Part shown: one piece after another, positions 1 to 8,432 of the stretch
Layout: every line of letters starts with the position of its first letter
Numbering within the stretch: position 1 is the stretch's first letter
Source: UBA4064 sp050179135
Lineage (GTDB): Bacteria; Desulfobacterota; Desulfobacteria; Desulfobacterales; Desulfatirhabdiaceae
Length of the DNA: 25,433 bases
Assembly (NCBI GenBank): GCA_050179135.1
Contig: JBFXFK010000065.1
Coordinates: 1 to 25,433 of the forward strand
Direction: 5' to 3'
Notes under the pieces: model-generated
Told to the model about the DNA's origin: nothing
The model's input: only the letters and a program-made list of their open reading frames with translations
Database searches by the model: none
Translations under genes and position numbers: made by a program

Positions 1-2
1 AT

Positions 3-725
3 TTTCCGGAGCTGGATCAATATATGGATGGCTGCCACCCGGAGACTATGGCCATCATCCGGTGGTGCATAGATCCCAAAGAGATCAGCCGGATGTCGTT
101 CAATGATTTTGTCAAACGGGTGACGCGTACGAAACCGGGACAGCGGCAGATGGATCGATTGAGACGGATTCATGAGGCAGCGGGAAAATCGATCGGTTGC
201 CAGGTGGATGATTCGACCCGGTTCGAGGCCAAAATGCTTGTCGACCGGCTGGAGGTTTTGAAGGGGCAACTGGACGAAACGATGGATCGAATCCAGGATA
301 TAGCCAAAGAAACCGGCTATTATGATCGGCTGCTGACGATTCCGGGTTTTGGGCCTTATGTTTCTGCGGTGGTGATATCGATAATCGGCAATCCGTTTCG
401 ATTTACCAGCCATAAAAAGCTGCTGCGGATCGCCGGACTGGATCTGAGCGCCAGTCGAAGCGGTAAAACCAGTGATATGGCCGTGCCGGTAATCAGCAAG
501 AAAGGAAATGGGGATCTGCGGTATGGTCTGTACCAGGCGGCCCAGGTAGCCACTTCAAAAAACAATACCTTCGTACAGTTGTTTACCCGGTGTTTGAAAG
601 GCCGGGAAAGGGAGCGGGGAATCAAGACCCGCATGCGGGTGAAGATCAGTGCTAAGATGCTGGTCATTGCCTGGAGCATGATGAAAAGTGGTCAGGAATT
701 CAACAGTGCACTTCTTGGTGTGTGA
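3..725 (+). CDS. IS110-family transposase, C-terminal part (cut by left edge)
   Basis: The reading frame is open through the left edge; the codons before the first internal ATG (position 24) read FPELDQY, so the gene starts upstream. The visible part holds the helix-hairpin-helix-like block LLTIPGFGPYVSAVV and the IS116/IS110/IS902 C-terminal domain, including LRIAGLDLSASRSGKT, where the family's catalytic serine lies, and a GNGDLRYGLYQAA segment. Enzymes of this family recombine DNA using an N-terminal RuvC-like DEDD domain and, in studied members, a bridge RNA made from the element's non-coding end. The DEDD domain is outside the window, so intactness cannot be judged. A primase gene follows 85 bp downstream, where the element's right end would be expected. 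Confidence 0.9.
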   Translation, partial: FPELDQYMDGCHPETMAIIRWCIDPKEISRMSFNDFVKRVTRTKPGQRQMDRLRRIHEAAGKSIGCQVDDSTRFEAKMLVDRLEVLKGQLDETMDRIQDIAKETGYYDRLLTIPGFGPYVSAVVISIIGNPFRFTSHKKLLRIAGLDLSASRSGKTSDMAVPVISKKGNGDLRYGLYQAAQVATSKNNTFVQLFTRCLKGRERERGIKTRMRVKISAKMLVIAWSMMKSGQEFNSALLGV

Positions 726-726
726 A

Positions 727-804
727 CCTCCGATGACTGAGCCTGTTTACGAACGTTGAAGCAGGGACTTCTGGAGGGACAATCAAGAGCCGGTTCATCG
801 GAGG
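727..804 (+). repeat. Inverted repeat enclosing the primase ribosome binding site
   Basis: CCTCCGATGA (727-736) is the perfect reverse complement of TCATCGGAGG (795-804). The right arm ends in GGAGG, the probable Shine-Dalgarno of the primase gene starting at 811. If this leader is transcribed from the transposase side, the stem could hide the ribosome binding site. It could equally be part of the element's structured non-coding RNA or its end. What is seen is the repeat; the role is inference. Confidence 0.6.
745..759 (+). repeat. Direct repeat copy 1 (GTTTACGAACGTTGA)
   Basis: This 15-mer after the transposase gene matches 13 of 15 bases with GTTTATCAACGTTGA at 1621-1635, just after the primase gene. 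Similarity extends weakly for 6 bp to the left (GAGCCT against GAACCC). The two copies bracket the primase gene. Confidence 0.5.
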
Positions 805-810
805 ATTCAC

Positions 811-1602
811 ATGAAGCGCATACTGGATAAACTGGACCGATACTTTCATGAATGGCAATTTTCGGTTCTGGATATGAAACAGGGCCGCTGGCAAGTGCCG
901 GCCAGAGAAGGGAATATCTTATACCTGAAAGCCATGAACGCCAAGGGATACCACATCCTGATGAAACCCGATGACGTCATGGAAAAGCGATTCATGCTTT
1001 GTGATGATATTACCGGGTCATTGATAGAAAAAGATCATCGGAAAAACGGTACCTGGAAACCGGGAAGGCTGGTGGTGGAGACATCACCGGAATCCTACCA
1101 GATATGGATTCACTCCAGTCGTGATCTGGATGATGAAGAAAAGCGCTACTGGCTGAATAAACTGGGATCTGATCCCGGATGCACCCCCAGACACCGTTGG
1201 GGAAGAGCGCCCGGGTTTCGAAATACCAAGCCCAAGCATCGAACAGACAGCGGGTATCCGCTTGCCAGGCTGGTCTGGATTGATTACCGGTCAGAGTGTA
1301 ATGTTCCCCGGTTACCACTTGGACAGGGTAATGCTTCTTCTTTCCCCTCTCACGCATGTGTGTGTGCCAGATCTTTTCCCTCAATTGATATTCGAAGGGA
1401 CGACTATCAAAAGCAGGATGAATCCGCCACTGATTTTGCCTATGCCCTGGCATTGTTGCGTCGGGGGCTATCCCCGGATGGGGTTTATGAACGGATTCTG
1501 TCCGAAAGAAAGGATTGGCGGCATCATCAGGGAGAGACCCGCATTCGATATTATATTGAAAGGACGATACGGACAGCCAATGATTTGATTAGCAAGAGAT
1601 AA
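811..1602 (+). CDS. Stand-alone RepB-like (AEP-type) DNA primase
   Basis: This 263-residue protein resembles the RepB-type primase domain of plasmid and phage replication proteins, from the archaeo-eukaryotic primase superfamily. Visible marks are an acidic pair in FMLCDDITG (about residues 67-75), the VVETSPESYQIWIHSS strand (about 87-103), and RHRWGRAPGFRNTKPKHR (about 127-144), a typical primase-core signature. The C-terminal quarter (FAYALALLRRGLSPDGVYERIL) is a small helical domain often found after such primases. No helicase domain is attached, unlike fused primase-helicases. The start is chosen because GGAGG lies 6 bp upstream. It sits directly behind an IS110 transposase, so it may be element cargo or a remnant of an integrated plasmid or phage. 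The fold is well supported; the partner is unknown. Confidence 0.75.
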   Translation: MKRILDKLDRYFHEWQFSVLDMKQGRWQVPAREGNILYLKAMNAKGYHILMKPDDVMEKRFMLCDDITGSLIEKDHRKNGTWKPGRLVVETSPESYQIWIHSSRDLDDEEKRYWLNKLGSDPGCTPRHRWGRAPGFRNTKPKHRTDSGYPLARLVWIDYRSECNVPRLPLGQGNASSFPSHACVCARSFPSIDIRRDDYQKQDESATDFAYALALLRRGLSPDGVYERILSERKDWRHHQGETRIRYYIERTIRTANDLISKR

Positions 1603-1942
1603 ATATCGGCGAGAGAACCCGTTTATCAACGTTGAGACCAATTTGGATCTCGTTTGGGAAATAACCAGGGGTTTCTCATTGCCCTCAGAAAGTTTGGATA
1701 AGGGATGATTGGCGGTTCCATTCTGGAAGATGCCGGATAGCAGTAACGATCAAACAAATGAGGACGATGCAGTGAGATGACTGCCGATGAGAAAAATGCC
1801 TAAAATGTCATTTTCGGGCAGGTGATCCTGCTTGTTCTTTAAATTCAATTGATTATAAGTTACTGATATCATTCGTCACAAAAAAGCGCTTGACATGCTT
1901 AATATAGGATGTCCCTTACGACGGTGAAAATCGAGGTGAAAA
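1603..1942. other. 340-bp spacer between primase and KilA-N gene
   Basis: No convincing coding frame is seen. The second 15-bp repeat copy lies at 1621-1635. Towards the right the spacer becomes AT-rich, and a TTGACA hexamer occurs at 1890-1895, 48 bp before the KilA-N start. No well-spaced -10 box follows it: TAGGAT at 1905-1910 is only 9 bp away. A promoter for the next gene probably lies here but I cannot place it firmly. Confidence 0.4.
1621..1635 (+). repeat. Direct repeat copy 2 (GTTTATCAACGTTGA)
   Basis: This is the partner of the copy at 745-759 (13 of 15 identical), located 18 bp after the primase stop codon. Together they frame an 890-bp unit containing only the primase gene. Confidence 0.5.
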
Positions 1943-2752
1943 ATGGTTAAGAAAATCAATGTCAACGGTACTGAAGTCTCAATCATCAAAGTGGCTGATG
2001 ATGATTACATCTCTTTAACAGACATGTTAAGGGCCAAGGATGGTGATTTTTTTATCTCCGATTGGTTGCGCAATAGAAACACAGTTGAATTTTTGGGAAT
2101 TTGGGAACGGATATACAACCCCGATTTTAATTATGGCGAATTTGCCATAATTAAAAGTCAAGCCGGTTTGAACAGTTACAAGATCAGCGTTAAGGAATGG
2201 ACGCAAAAAACCAACGCTATCGGTTTAAAGGCCACAGCCGGTAGGTATGGGGGGACTTACGCCCACAAAGATATTGCCTTTGAATTTGGAATGTGGATAA
2301 GCCCTGAATTTAAAATTTACCTGATCAAGGAATTCCAACGCCTCAAGGACCAGGAGAGGGAACAACTCGGCTGGGATATTCGCCGGAACCTGGCCAGGAT
2401 CAATTACCGCATCCACACAGACGCCATTAAAGAAAACCTGATTCCGCCGCAATTAAGCAAAGCCCAGACCAGCGCTATCTATGCTGGCGAAGCAGATGTC
2501 CTGAACATGGCCCTATTCGGGGTCACCGCCGCCCAATGGCGGCAGGCAAATCCGGGCAGAAAAGGAAATATCCGGGATTACGCCGAGATATCGCAATTGG
2601 TCTGTCTGTCAAATCTTGAAAATCTCAATGCACATTTCATCAGTGATGGCCTCCCTCAGGCTGCGCGACTTGAGAGTCTGAATAGAATTGCCATCCAGCA
2701 AATGCGGATTCTGACCGCAAATGATGGGATCAAGAGCTTGGAGGGGGTGTGA
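1943..2752 (+). CDS. KilA-N domain protein
   Basis: The first half (about residues 10-135) matches the KilA-N DNA-binding domain of phage and large-virus proteins: an IIKVADDDYISLTDM entry strand, a DWLRNRNTVEFLGIWE helix, then RYGGTYAHKDIAFEFGMWIS and YLIKEFQRLKDQE. The second half (about 140-269) is helical and I do not recognise it. KilA-N proteins are usually phage-borne DNA-binding factors of unclear role. GAGGTG at 1933-1938 sits 4 bp before the ATG. Base use looks more AT-rich than the restriction genes downstream, suggesting separate acquisition. It lies 154 bp before the defence operon on the same strand, so a regulatory link is possible but unproven. Confidence 0.85.
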   Translation: MVKKINVNGTEVSIIKVADDDYISLTDMLRAKDGDFFISDWLRNRNTVEFLGIWERIYNPDFNYGEFAIIKSQAGLNSYKISVKEWTQKTNAIGLKATAGRYGGTYAHKDIAFEFGMWISPEFKIYLIKEFQRLKDQEREQLGWDIRRNLARINYRIHTDAIKENLIPPQLSKAQTSAIYAGEADVLNMALFGVTAAQWRQANPGRKGNIRDYAEISQLVCLSNLENLNAHFISDGLPQAARLESLNRIAIQQMRILTANDGIKSLEGV

Positions 2753-2906
2753 TTATTTTCGTCAGTATTGCCGTGAAAAAGGGTGAGCGATTCGTAATGA
2801 GGACGGGATGAACCTTACGGCCTCTTGAATATAAAAATATAAAGGGCGTCCCACCGTCCCATGGAAATCAAAGTCGGCTATTAGCAATCCGACAAGCGAG
2901 GTATGT

Positions 2907-3647
2907 TTGGGTGTGACTACCAAAAAACAGTCCAAAGGCATCGCATCATGGCCGAAGTCAGATCGGCCACGGGAGCGACTGCTCCAGCAGGGACCTCAGT
3001 CTCTGACGGAAGCCGAACTTGTTGCCATTCTTTTACGCGTCGGATATCAAGGCACGAATGCAGTCGAACTCGGGCGGCAGGTCATTAAGCGTTTCGGTTC
3101 ACTGCGCGCCATGATGGAATCGCCTCTCTCCGCTCTCCAAGAGATCAAAGGGCTGAAGGGGGCAAAAGCTGCCCAGCTTTCCGCCGCGCTTGAAATTGCG
3201 CGTCGCGCTCAACTCCCGGACAGCCGAGAAAAGGTCAGACTCTGCAAGTCGGATTCGGTTGTGGACTACCTTACCGCGCGCCTGCACGGTCTGCCCGACG
3301 AGCATTTTAGGGGTCTCTACCTCAACCGGCAGAATATGTTGCTTGAGGATGTGCTTTTCGCGACAGGGACAGTTGACCAGGTACGACCCGCCATCCGCAA
3401 TATCGTCGCCAAGGCACTGCACGTAAACGCCAGCGCCTTGATCTTGGGCCACAACCATCCCTCGGGTTCGGCGGGGGCGAGCGAGTCGGACCGCATGTTT
3501 ACCGCCGATGTACTCGCGGCACTCCGTCCAATTGGCGTAACGCTTTTGGACCATATTATTGTGGCGGGTGATTCTGCTTTCAGTTTTGCAGATGCCGGAC
3601 TCATGGCTGAGCTGAACCTTGAGTGTTTGGCGCCCCAAAGCAAATAG
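2907..3647 (+). CDS. radC: RadC-family JAMM-domain protein
   Basis: This is a RadC-type protein (older name DUF2466) of about 246 residues. Residues 20-100 form the N-terminal helix-hairpin-helix region (RPRERLLQQGPQSLTEAELVAI, then IKGLKGAKAAQL). Residues 115-235 are the JAMM/MPN metalloprotease-like domain with the metal motif HNHPSG at 182-187 and D195, giving the expected HxH-x10-D spacing. Despite the name, a role in repair is not established for the family; it is frequent in mobile and defence islands. The start is uncertain: TTG at 2907 or GTG at 2913, both after GCGAGG near 2896-2901. It is the first gene of a five-gene run, only 22 bp before the methyltransferase. Confidence 0.88.
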   Translation: MGVTTKKQSKGIASWPKSDRPRERLLQQGPQSLTEAELVAILLRVGYQGTNAVELGRQVIKRFGSLRAMMESPLSALQEIKGLKGAKAAQLSAALEIARRAQLPDSREKVRLCKSDSVVDYLTARLHGLPDEHFRGLYLNRQNMLLEDVLFATGTVDQVRPAIRNIVAKALHVNASALILGHNHPSGSAGASESDRMFTADVLAALRPIGVTLLDHIIVAGDSAFSFADAGLMAELNLECLAPQSK

Positions 3648-3669
3648 GCTCTCAAACAAGGAGTATTTG

Positions 3670-5820
3670 ATGACACCGGAACAACGTGAAGAAATCGTCC
3701 GCCTGATCCAACAGGGTGAGAAACTTTCGCCCGAATGGGCGCGGATTCTCTTTCCACCCGAAAAGCGGGAGTATGAGCTTGTCTACCACGGCAAAGAACG
3801 TGAGGAGGATATCCTTGCCGATACGCTCGCCGTTCCGCTACAACCTGTCCGCACCTACGGCGCAAATGGTGCCGATTGGCATAACATGCTTATTTTCGGG
3901 GACAACTTACAGGCCATGAAGACCCTGCTGGAGATGAAGAAGGCTGGCAAGCTATGCAATGCCGATGGTACGCCGGGGGTGCGACTTGTGTACATCGACC
4001 CACCCTTTGCCACAAAGCAGGAGTTTGCAGGAACTGAGGACCAGAAAGCCTACCAAGACAGGGTAGCCGGTGCCACCTTTATTGAGTTCCTGAGAAAACG
4101 GATAATTCTTATACGAGAACTATTGTCTGATGATGGTGCTCTTTATGTTCATCTTGACTGGCGAAAATGCCACTACATCAAGACTATCCTCGATGAAATT
4201 TTCGGCGAAAACCACTTCCGTAACGAAATCATCTGGCAAAGACTTTCCGCGCGCAGTGACTCGCACACTTATAATCATATTCACGATGTCATCTACTTTT
4301 ATACTAAATCTGGGACCTTTCCTTTCAAATCGCAGTTCTCCAAATATTCCGAAGAGTATGTTAAAAAATTCTATAGGTACAAAGAGGTCGATGGTCGATT
4401 TTTCAGTATTGGCGACTTGACAGCGCGAGGGCTGCGAAATGGAGAATCCGGCAAGCCATGGCGCGGTGTAGATCCCTCAAAACTTGGCAACCATTGGAAA
4501 GTCAAGATCAGTACGCTTGACCAGCTTGACGCGGAGGGAAAAATCTACTGGCCACCGAAAGGCAACGTCCCTCGTTTAAAACAATATCTTGACGAGAGCA
4601 AAGGGCGCCCTCTTCAAAGCATTTGGATTGACATATCGCCTGTTCAATTTGCTTCAGGAGAAAACGCTAAATATCCAACTCAGAAGCCGGAAGCACTGTT
4701 GGAGAGAATAATCAGAGCATCTACCGGCACCGCTGATATAGTTCTTGATGCATTCGCTGGGGCTGGTACCACCTTAGCCGTTGCCGAAAAGCTCGGCCGG
4801 CGATGGATCGGAATAGATTGTGGCAAACTGGCCGTTTACACGATTCAAAAGCGTATGTTCAACCTCTGCAAGGAGATTGGTAACAAAGGCGCAAAGCTAA
4901 AGCCCAAGCCCTTCAACCTTTTCAACGCCGGACTGTATGATTTCTCGCAATTACGGAAGCTGGCGTGGGAGGACTGGCGATTCTTCGCGCTGCAACTCTT
5001 TCAGTGTCGCGACGAGCCACACAAAGTCGGCGGCATAATGTTTGACGGCTATCGCCAAGGTGCGGACGTGATGGTGTTCAACCATTTTGAGCACAAGGAT
5101 GCGGCCATCAGCGAAGAGACTATTCAGGAAATCCACGAGGCCGTCGGATCCCGCGTCGGAAATAAAGTCTTCATCATCGCGCCTGCGTTGACGTTCGACT
5201 TCCAACAAGACTACATCACGCACAACGGTGTTCGCTACTACGCGTTGCGCATTCCGTATTCCATCATCCACGAGTTGCACCGTCGCGAGTTTACAGCCCT
5301 GAAACAGCCCGCTGACGAAATGGCGGTGAACGATACGGTCGAGGCGGTTGGTTTCGATTTTATCCGTACGCCGGAACTCGAATACAAACTCGGGCGGGTG
5401 GAGCCGAAGGCCGAACTGTTGGGACAGGCATTCATCGAAATCAAGACGTTCCGGAGCGATGCTGTGGTGCGCGAGCCGTTCCAGAAAAAGGGCAACAGGG
5501 AAACACTTTCCATGGTCATGCTGGATTTCGATTATGATGAGGAGACTCAAATCTTTGATCTGGACGATGTCCAATATGCGGATGCCATAGAAAAGTCGGG
5601 ATGGAAGGTTACGTTCCGACCCGACTTGTTGGGTCAGAAAATGATGGCGGTGTTCCTCGATATATACGGCAACGAGGCCCGGATACTTATAGATGCGAAG
5701 GATTTTGGAAAGGTCGGGAAACGGACACCTGCGAAAGATCGGGAAGTCCCGGCCACGAAGAAGACTGCCGCAAAGAAGGTGATCGGCAAGCAGGCGGTCA
5801 GAAAAGGGGTGCGGAAATGA
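3670..5820 (+). CDS. mod: Type III restriction-modification DNA methyltransferase (Mod)
   Basis: This 716-residue amino-methyltransferase would modify adenine in the system's recognition site and supply sequence specificity to the partner nuclease. The order is beta-class: catalytic motif IV DPPF at residues 110-113 comes before the SAM-binding motif I DAFAGAG at 360-366, with YPTQKPEALLERII just ahead. The stretch between them (about 180-335) is the probable target recognition region. Residues 450-680 form an extra C-terminal part seen in longer Mod proteins. The last ~35 residues are rich in lysine and alanine (ATKKTAAKKVIGKQ), like a histone tail. ATG 3670 is preferred over the longer open frame from 3619 because AAGGAG (3658-3663) lies 6 bp upstream. 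Its stop overlaps the start of the restriction subunit (ATGA). Confidence 0.92.
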   Translation: MTPEQREEIVRLIQQGEKLSPEWARILFPPEKREYELVYHGKEREEDILADTLAVPLQPVRTYGANGADWHNMLIFGDNLQAMKTLLEMKKAGKLCNADGTPGVRLVYIDPPFATKQEFAGTEDQKAYQDRVAGATFIEFLRKRIILIRELLSDDGALYVHLDWRKCHYIKTILDEIFGENHFRNEIIWQRLSARSDSHTYNHIHDVIYFYTKSGTFPFKSQFSKYSEEYVKKFYRYKEVDGRFFSIGDLTARGLRNGESGKPWRGVDPSKLGNHWKVKISTLDQLDAEGKIYWPPKGNVPRLKQYLDESKGRPLQSIWIDISPVQFASGENAKYPTQKPEALLERIIRASTGTADIVLDAFAGAGTTLAVAEKLGRRWIGIDCGKLAVYTIQKRMFNLCKEIGNKGAKLKPKPFNLFNAGLYDFSQLRKLAWEDWRFFALQLFQCRDEPHKVGGIMFDGYRQGADVMVFNHFEHKDAAISEETIQEIHEAVGSRVGNKVFIIAPALTFDFQQDYITHNGVRYYALRIPYSIIHELHRREFTALKQPADEMAVNDTVEAVGFDFIRTPELEYKLGRVEPKAELLGQAFIEIKTFRSDAVVREPFQKKGNRETLSMVMLDFDYDEETQIFDLDDVQYADAIEKSGWKVTFRPDLLGQKMMAVFLDIYGNEARILIDAKDFGKVGKRTPAKDREVPATKKTAAKKVIGKQAVRKGVRK

Positions 5821-8417
5821 GCCCAAGGTGTGGCGACCGACAGGCATTCAAAAATGAGGATCTTGTCCTCAAGGTCACAAATAACATCGACCCGGCCGTG
5901 TGGGATGAGTCTCGATACGAGCCTTTCATAGATGAGCTATGCGGTACTCGCGAGTACCAGAAGGATGCTATTCGGACCGTCATGCGCTTTATGGCCGGCG
6001 GAAACTATGCGAACCTGCGGGTGTTGGCGGAGGAGAACTTCAAGGTCAATGGAGTGTTGGAACCGCGATATGGTTCGTGGAAGGGTATGGAGTCTCATCT
6101 TCAGTTGCCCGACCAACTTGCGTGTTCCCTTGACATGGCTACCGGGACCGGTAAAAGCTTCGTGCTCTATGGGGTGGCAGTCATACTGCTTGCCGAGGGT
6201 TTGGTGGATCGCGTGCTTGTTCTGTGCCCGTCCAATACCATCGAGGCCGGCCTGTTGACGAAGTTCCGAGATCTGGCGGGTAGCGCAGATTTGCGGGACT
6301 TGCTCCCAGTTAATGCAAAGGTGCGCGTGCCCAAAATCATCAACGCCTCAGAGACGATTGTGGACGGCTCCATCTGTGTGGAAAACTACCATGCGATCCT
6401 GCAGCATGTGAAGTCGTCGATCCGTGACAGCCTGATCGGTAAAGGTGACAGAGTAGCTGTCCTGAATGACGAAGCACACCACGTAGCAAACGACACCGGC
6501 ACCAACGTGAAACGATGGAAGGAGTTTCTGCTCAATCCCGAGTACGGATTTCGCTATGTTCTGGGTGTGTCGGGCACCTGCTACATCGGTGACGAATACT
6601 TCGCTGACGTGGTAAGCCGCTACTCGCTTCGCGAGGCAATCGAGCAACGTTTCGTCAAAATGGTGCAATACGTGGCTGAAATGCCCCAGACGGATAACCC
6701 GGAGGAGAAGTGGCAGCTCATCTATAACCGTCACCTGGCATGGAAGAAAGAACTTAAGAGGCGTCAAATCCGCCCGCTGACGATCATCGTCACAAGGGAT
6801 ATTAAGACCTGCAAGCGGGTGAGTGAAGAACTCCAAGCTTTCCTCGAAGAGCGGGAGAAGCTCAAGCCCGACCAAGCCGCGGCGAAAGTGCTGCCGGTGA
6901 CATCGGCAACCGAACATCAGCCCAACGTCGCCAGGCTCAAGACCGTGGACAGTGCAGCGGGCAAGGTCGAGTGGATCGTTTCGGTGTCGATGCTGAGCGA
7001 GGGGTGGGACGTTAAGAACGTGTTCCAGATAGTACCGCATGAGGAACGAGCGTTTAACAGTAAGCTCCTAATCGCCCAAGTTCTCGGCCGCGGACTGCGT
7101 CGCCCGGAGGGCTGGCAAGGAGCTGACCCAGTTGTAACCGTATTCAATCACGACGCTTGGGCAGGTCGGATCAAGCACCTCGTGGACGAGATACTCGAAA
7201 TCGAGCGCCGACTTAGTTCTCGCGTTCTTGACGACTCACCCTACCACTTCGACCTGCACAATTTGGACTACACGCTGGAGACCGACACGGCCCACTTCGC
7301 AAAGAAGGGCGAATATCGCTTACTCCAACAGGGCTATGTGGATCTTCCGTCACAGGTGGAACTCGAGGATGTGGCGATCGACTATGAGAGCGCTGTTACG
7401 GGGGTGCACACTAAATTCAAGACACAGATCATGCACAAGACGTATCCACTCTCAGAAGTTGCAGAAGAGATGTACCGTCGCCTGCAGTCCATCGACGAAG
7501 AATCGAAAGACGCGGAAGATGCGAAAGACCGGACAAACTACACCCGAAAGTTCACGAGGAAGCGTTGTCTGGAGATTGTTACAGCGTCGGCAAACAGGGC
7601 GAAAATCAAGAGCGGGCGGATTACCGAAGAGAACCGCCAGAAGATTCTACAAGCCATAGGACCTCTTCGGCGCAAGACGGCGAAACGCGTCGTCTACACG
7701 CTGACGCCGAAGGTACTAATAGCCTTGACGACCCGTGAGCGCTCGGCTATCAGTTGCAGCGCCGCCGAACTCCGTCGTGGGGATAAAACGGCTTTTATTC
7801 CGCCGGACTGCGACAAGACGATTCCAGACGAGCAACTCGAGTTCTTCCGTGAGGTTGAGGATCCGGACGGTGATTTTAGGGCGGGACGCGAGATTATCAC
7901 CAACACGCACGATTTCAAGACCCCTTGCAACATGGCGATTGCCGATGCCACACCTGAACGGAAATTTATTCGTCAGTTGTGTGAGCGGCAGAATGCCGCT
8001 GTGCTGGACGCATGGCTGAAAAGCGCACCCCAGCGATACTATACCATCGAGTTTGCATGGAAGAAGGGGGAGCACCCCAAGCGAGGCGAGTTCAGTCCGG
8101 ATTTCTTCGTCAAAAAGGAAGACATGATCTATGTCATCGAAATCAAGGACGATTCGGAAATCACTGATCCATCGCCGGAGAACCAGAAAAAATTCGACTA
8201 CGCACAAACCCACTTTGAACGACTAAACCAGTGGTTGAGTAAGACGGAGATTGTCACCCGCTATCAACACAACTGGCTGTCGCCAAAATCGTACAATCCG
8301 TTCTTCCAGTTGCTGCGTGAGGGTAAAGCGGAGGGGTTCCGTTCGGAGTTGGACGTTGTTCTTGCTCAGCGAGCAGTGCGAACGGAAATCGGAACAATGG
8401 TCACCACACATAAATAG
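5817..8417 (+). CDS. res: Type III restriction subunit: DEAH helicase/translocase with PD-(D/E)XK nuclease
   Basis: This 866-residue protein is the restriction half of the system. A REYQKDAI segment near 45-52 resembles a Q motif. Walker A ATGTGKS is at 108-114, DEAH at 218-221, the motif III-like GVSGT follows, and QVLGRGLRRPEG is motif VI. The C-terminus carries a nuclease site: SPDFF with D762, then E775-I-K777, the usual D...ExK arrangement. Proteins of this family translocate or slide along DNA by ATP hydrolysis and cut when two unmodified sites face each other. ATG 5817 overlaps the mod stop by 4 bp, indicating translational coupling. The frame is open further upstream within mod, but the short start has the ribosome site AAAAGGGG and fits the family. 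Confidence 0.92.
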   Translation: MSPRCGDRQAFKNEDLVLKVTNNIDPAVWDESRYEPFIDELCGTREYQKDAIRTVMRFMAGGNYANLRVLAEENFKVNGVLEPRYGSWKGMESHLQLPDQLACSLDMATGTGKSFVLYGVAVILLAEGLVDRVLVLCPSNTIEAGLLTKFRDLAGSADLRDLLPVNAKVRVPKIINASETIVDGSICVENYHAILQHVKSSIRDSLIGKGDRVAVLNDEAHHVANDTGTNVKRWKEFLLNPEYGFRYVLGVSGTCYIGDEYFADVVSRYSLREAIEQRFVKMVQYVAEMPQTDNPEEKWQLIYNRHLAWKKELKRRQIRPLTIIVTRDIKTCKRVSEELQAFLEEREKLKPDQAAAKVLPVTSATEHQPNVARLKTVDSAAGKVEWIVSVSMLSEGWDVKNVFQIVPHEERAFNSKLLIAQVLGRGLRRPEGWQGADPVVTVFNHDAWAGRIKHLVDEILEIERRLSSRVLDDSPYHFDLHNLDYTLETDTAHFAKKGEYRLLQQGYVDLPSQVELEDVAIDYESAVTGVHTKFKTQIMHKTYPLSEVAEEMYRRLQSIDEESKDAEDAKDRTNYTRKFTRKRCLEIVTASANRAKIKSGRITEENRQKILQAIGPLRRKTAKRVVYTLTPKVLIALTTRERSAISCSAAELRRGDKTAFIPPDCDKTIPDEQLEFFREVEDPDGDFRAGREIITNTHDFKTPCNMAIADATPERKFIRQLCERQNAAVLDAWLKSAPQRYYTIEFAWKKGEHPKRGEFSPDFFVKKEDMIYVIEIKDDSEITDPSPENQKKFDYAQTHFERLNQWLSKTEIVTRYQHNWLSPKSYNPFFQLLREGKAEGFRSELDVVLAQRAVRTEIGTMVTTHK

Positions 8418-8432
8418 CGCATAACGAAATCG

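Noticed and set aside
1890..1910. TTGACA plus TAGGAT as a sigma-70 promoter for the KilA-N gene
   Set aside because: The spacing is only 9 bp, far from the usual 16-18 bp, so it is not listed as a promoter.
5601..5816. Open extension of the res frame back into mod, suggesting a frameshift fusion
   Set aside because: The extension has no domain similarity, no slippery site is evident, and the ATG at 5817 has a good ribosome site and the normal overlap.
4951..5847. 298-codon open frame on the - strand
   Set aside because: It is antisense to the conserved C-terminal part of mod and has no family features.
8418..8432. A second attC fragment (GCGCATAACGAAATCG) between res and gajA
   Set aside because: Only a short left-end resemblance is present, with no matching right half, so it is probably chance.
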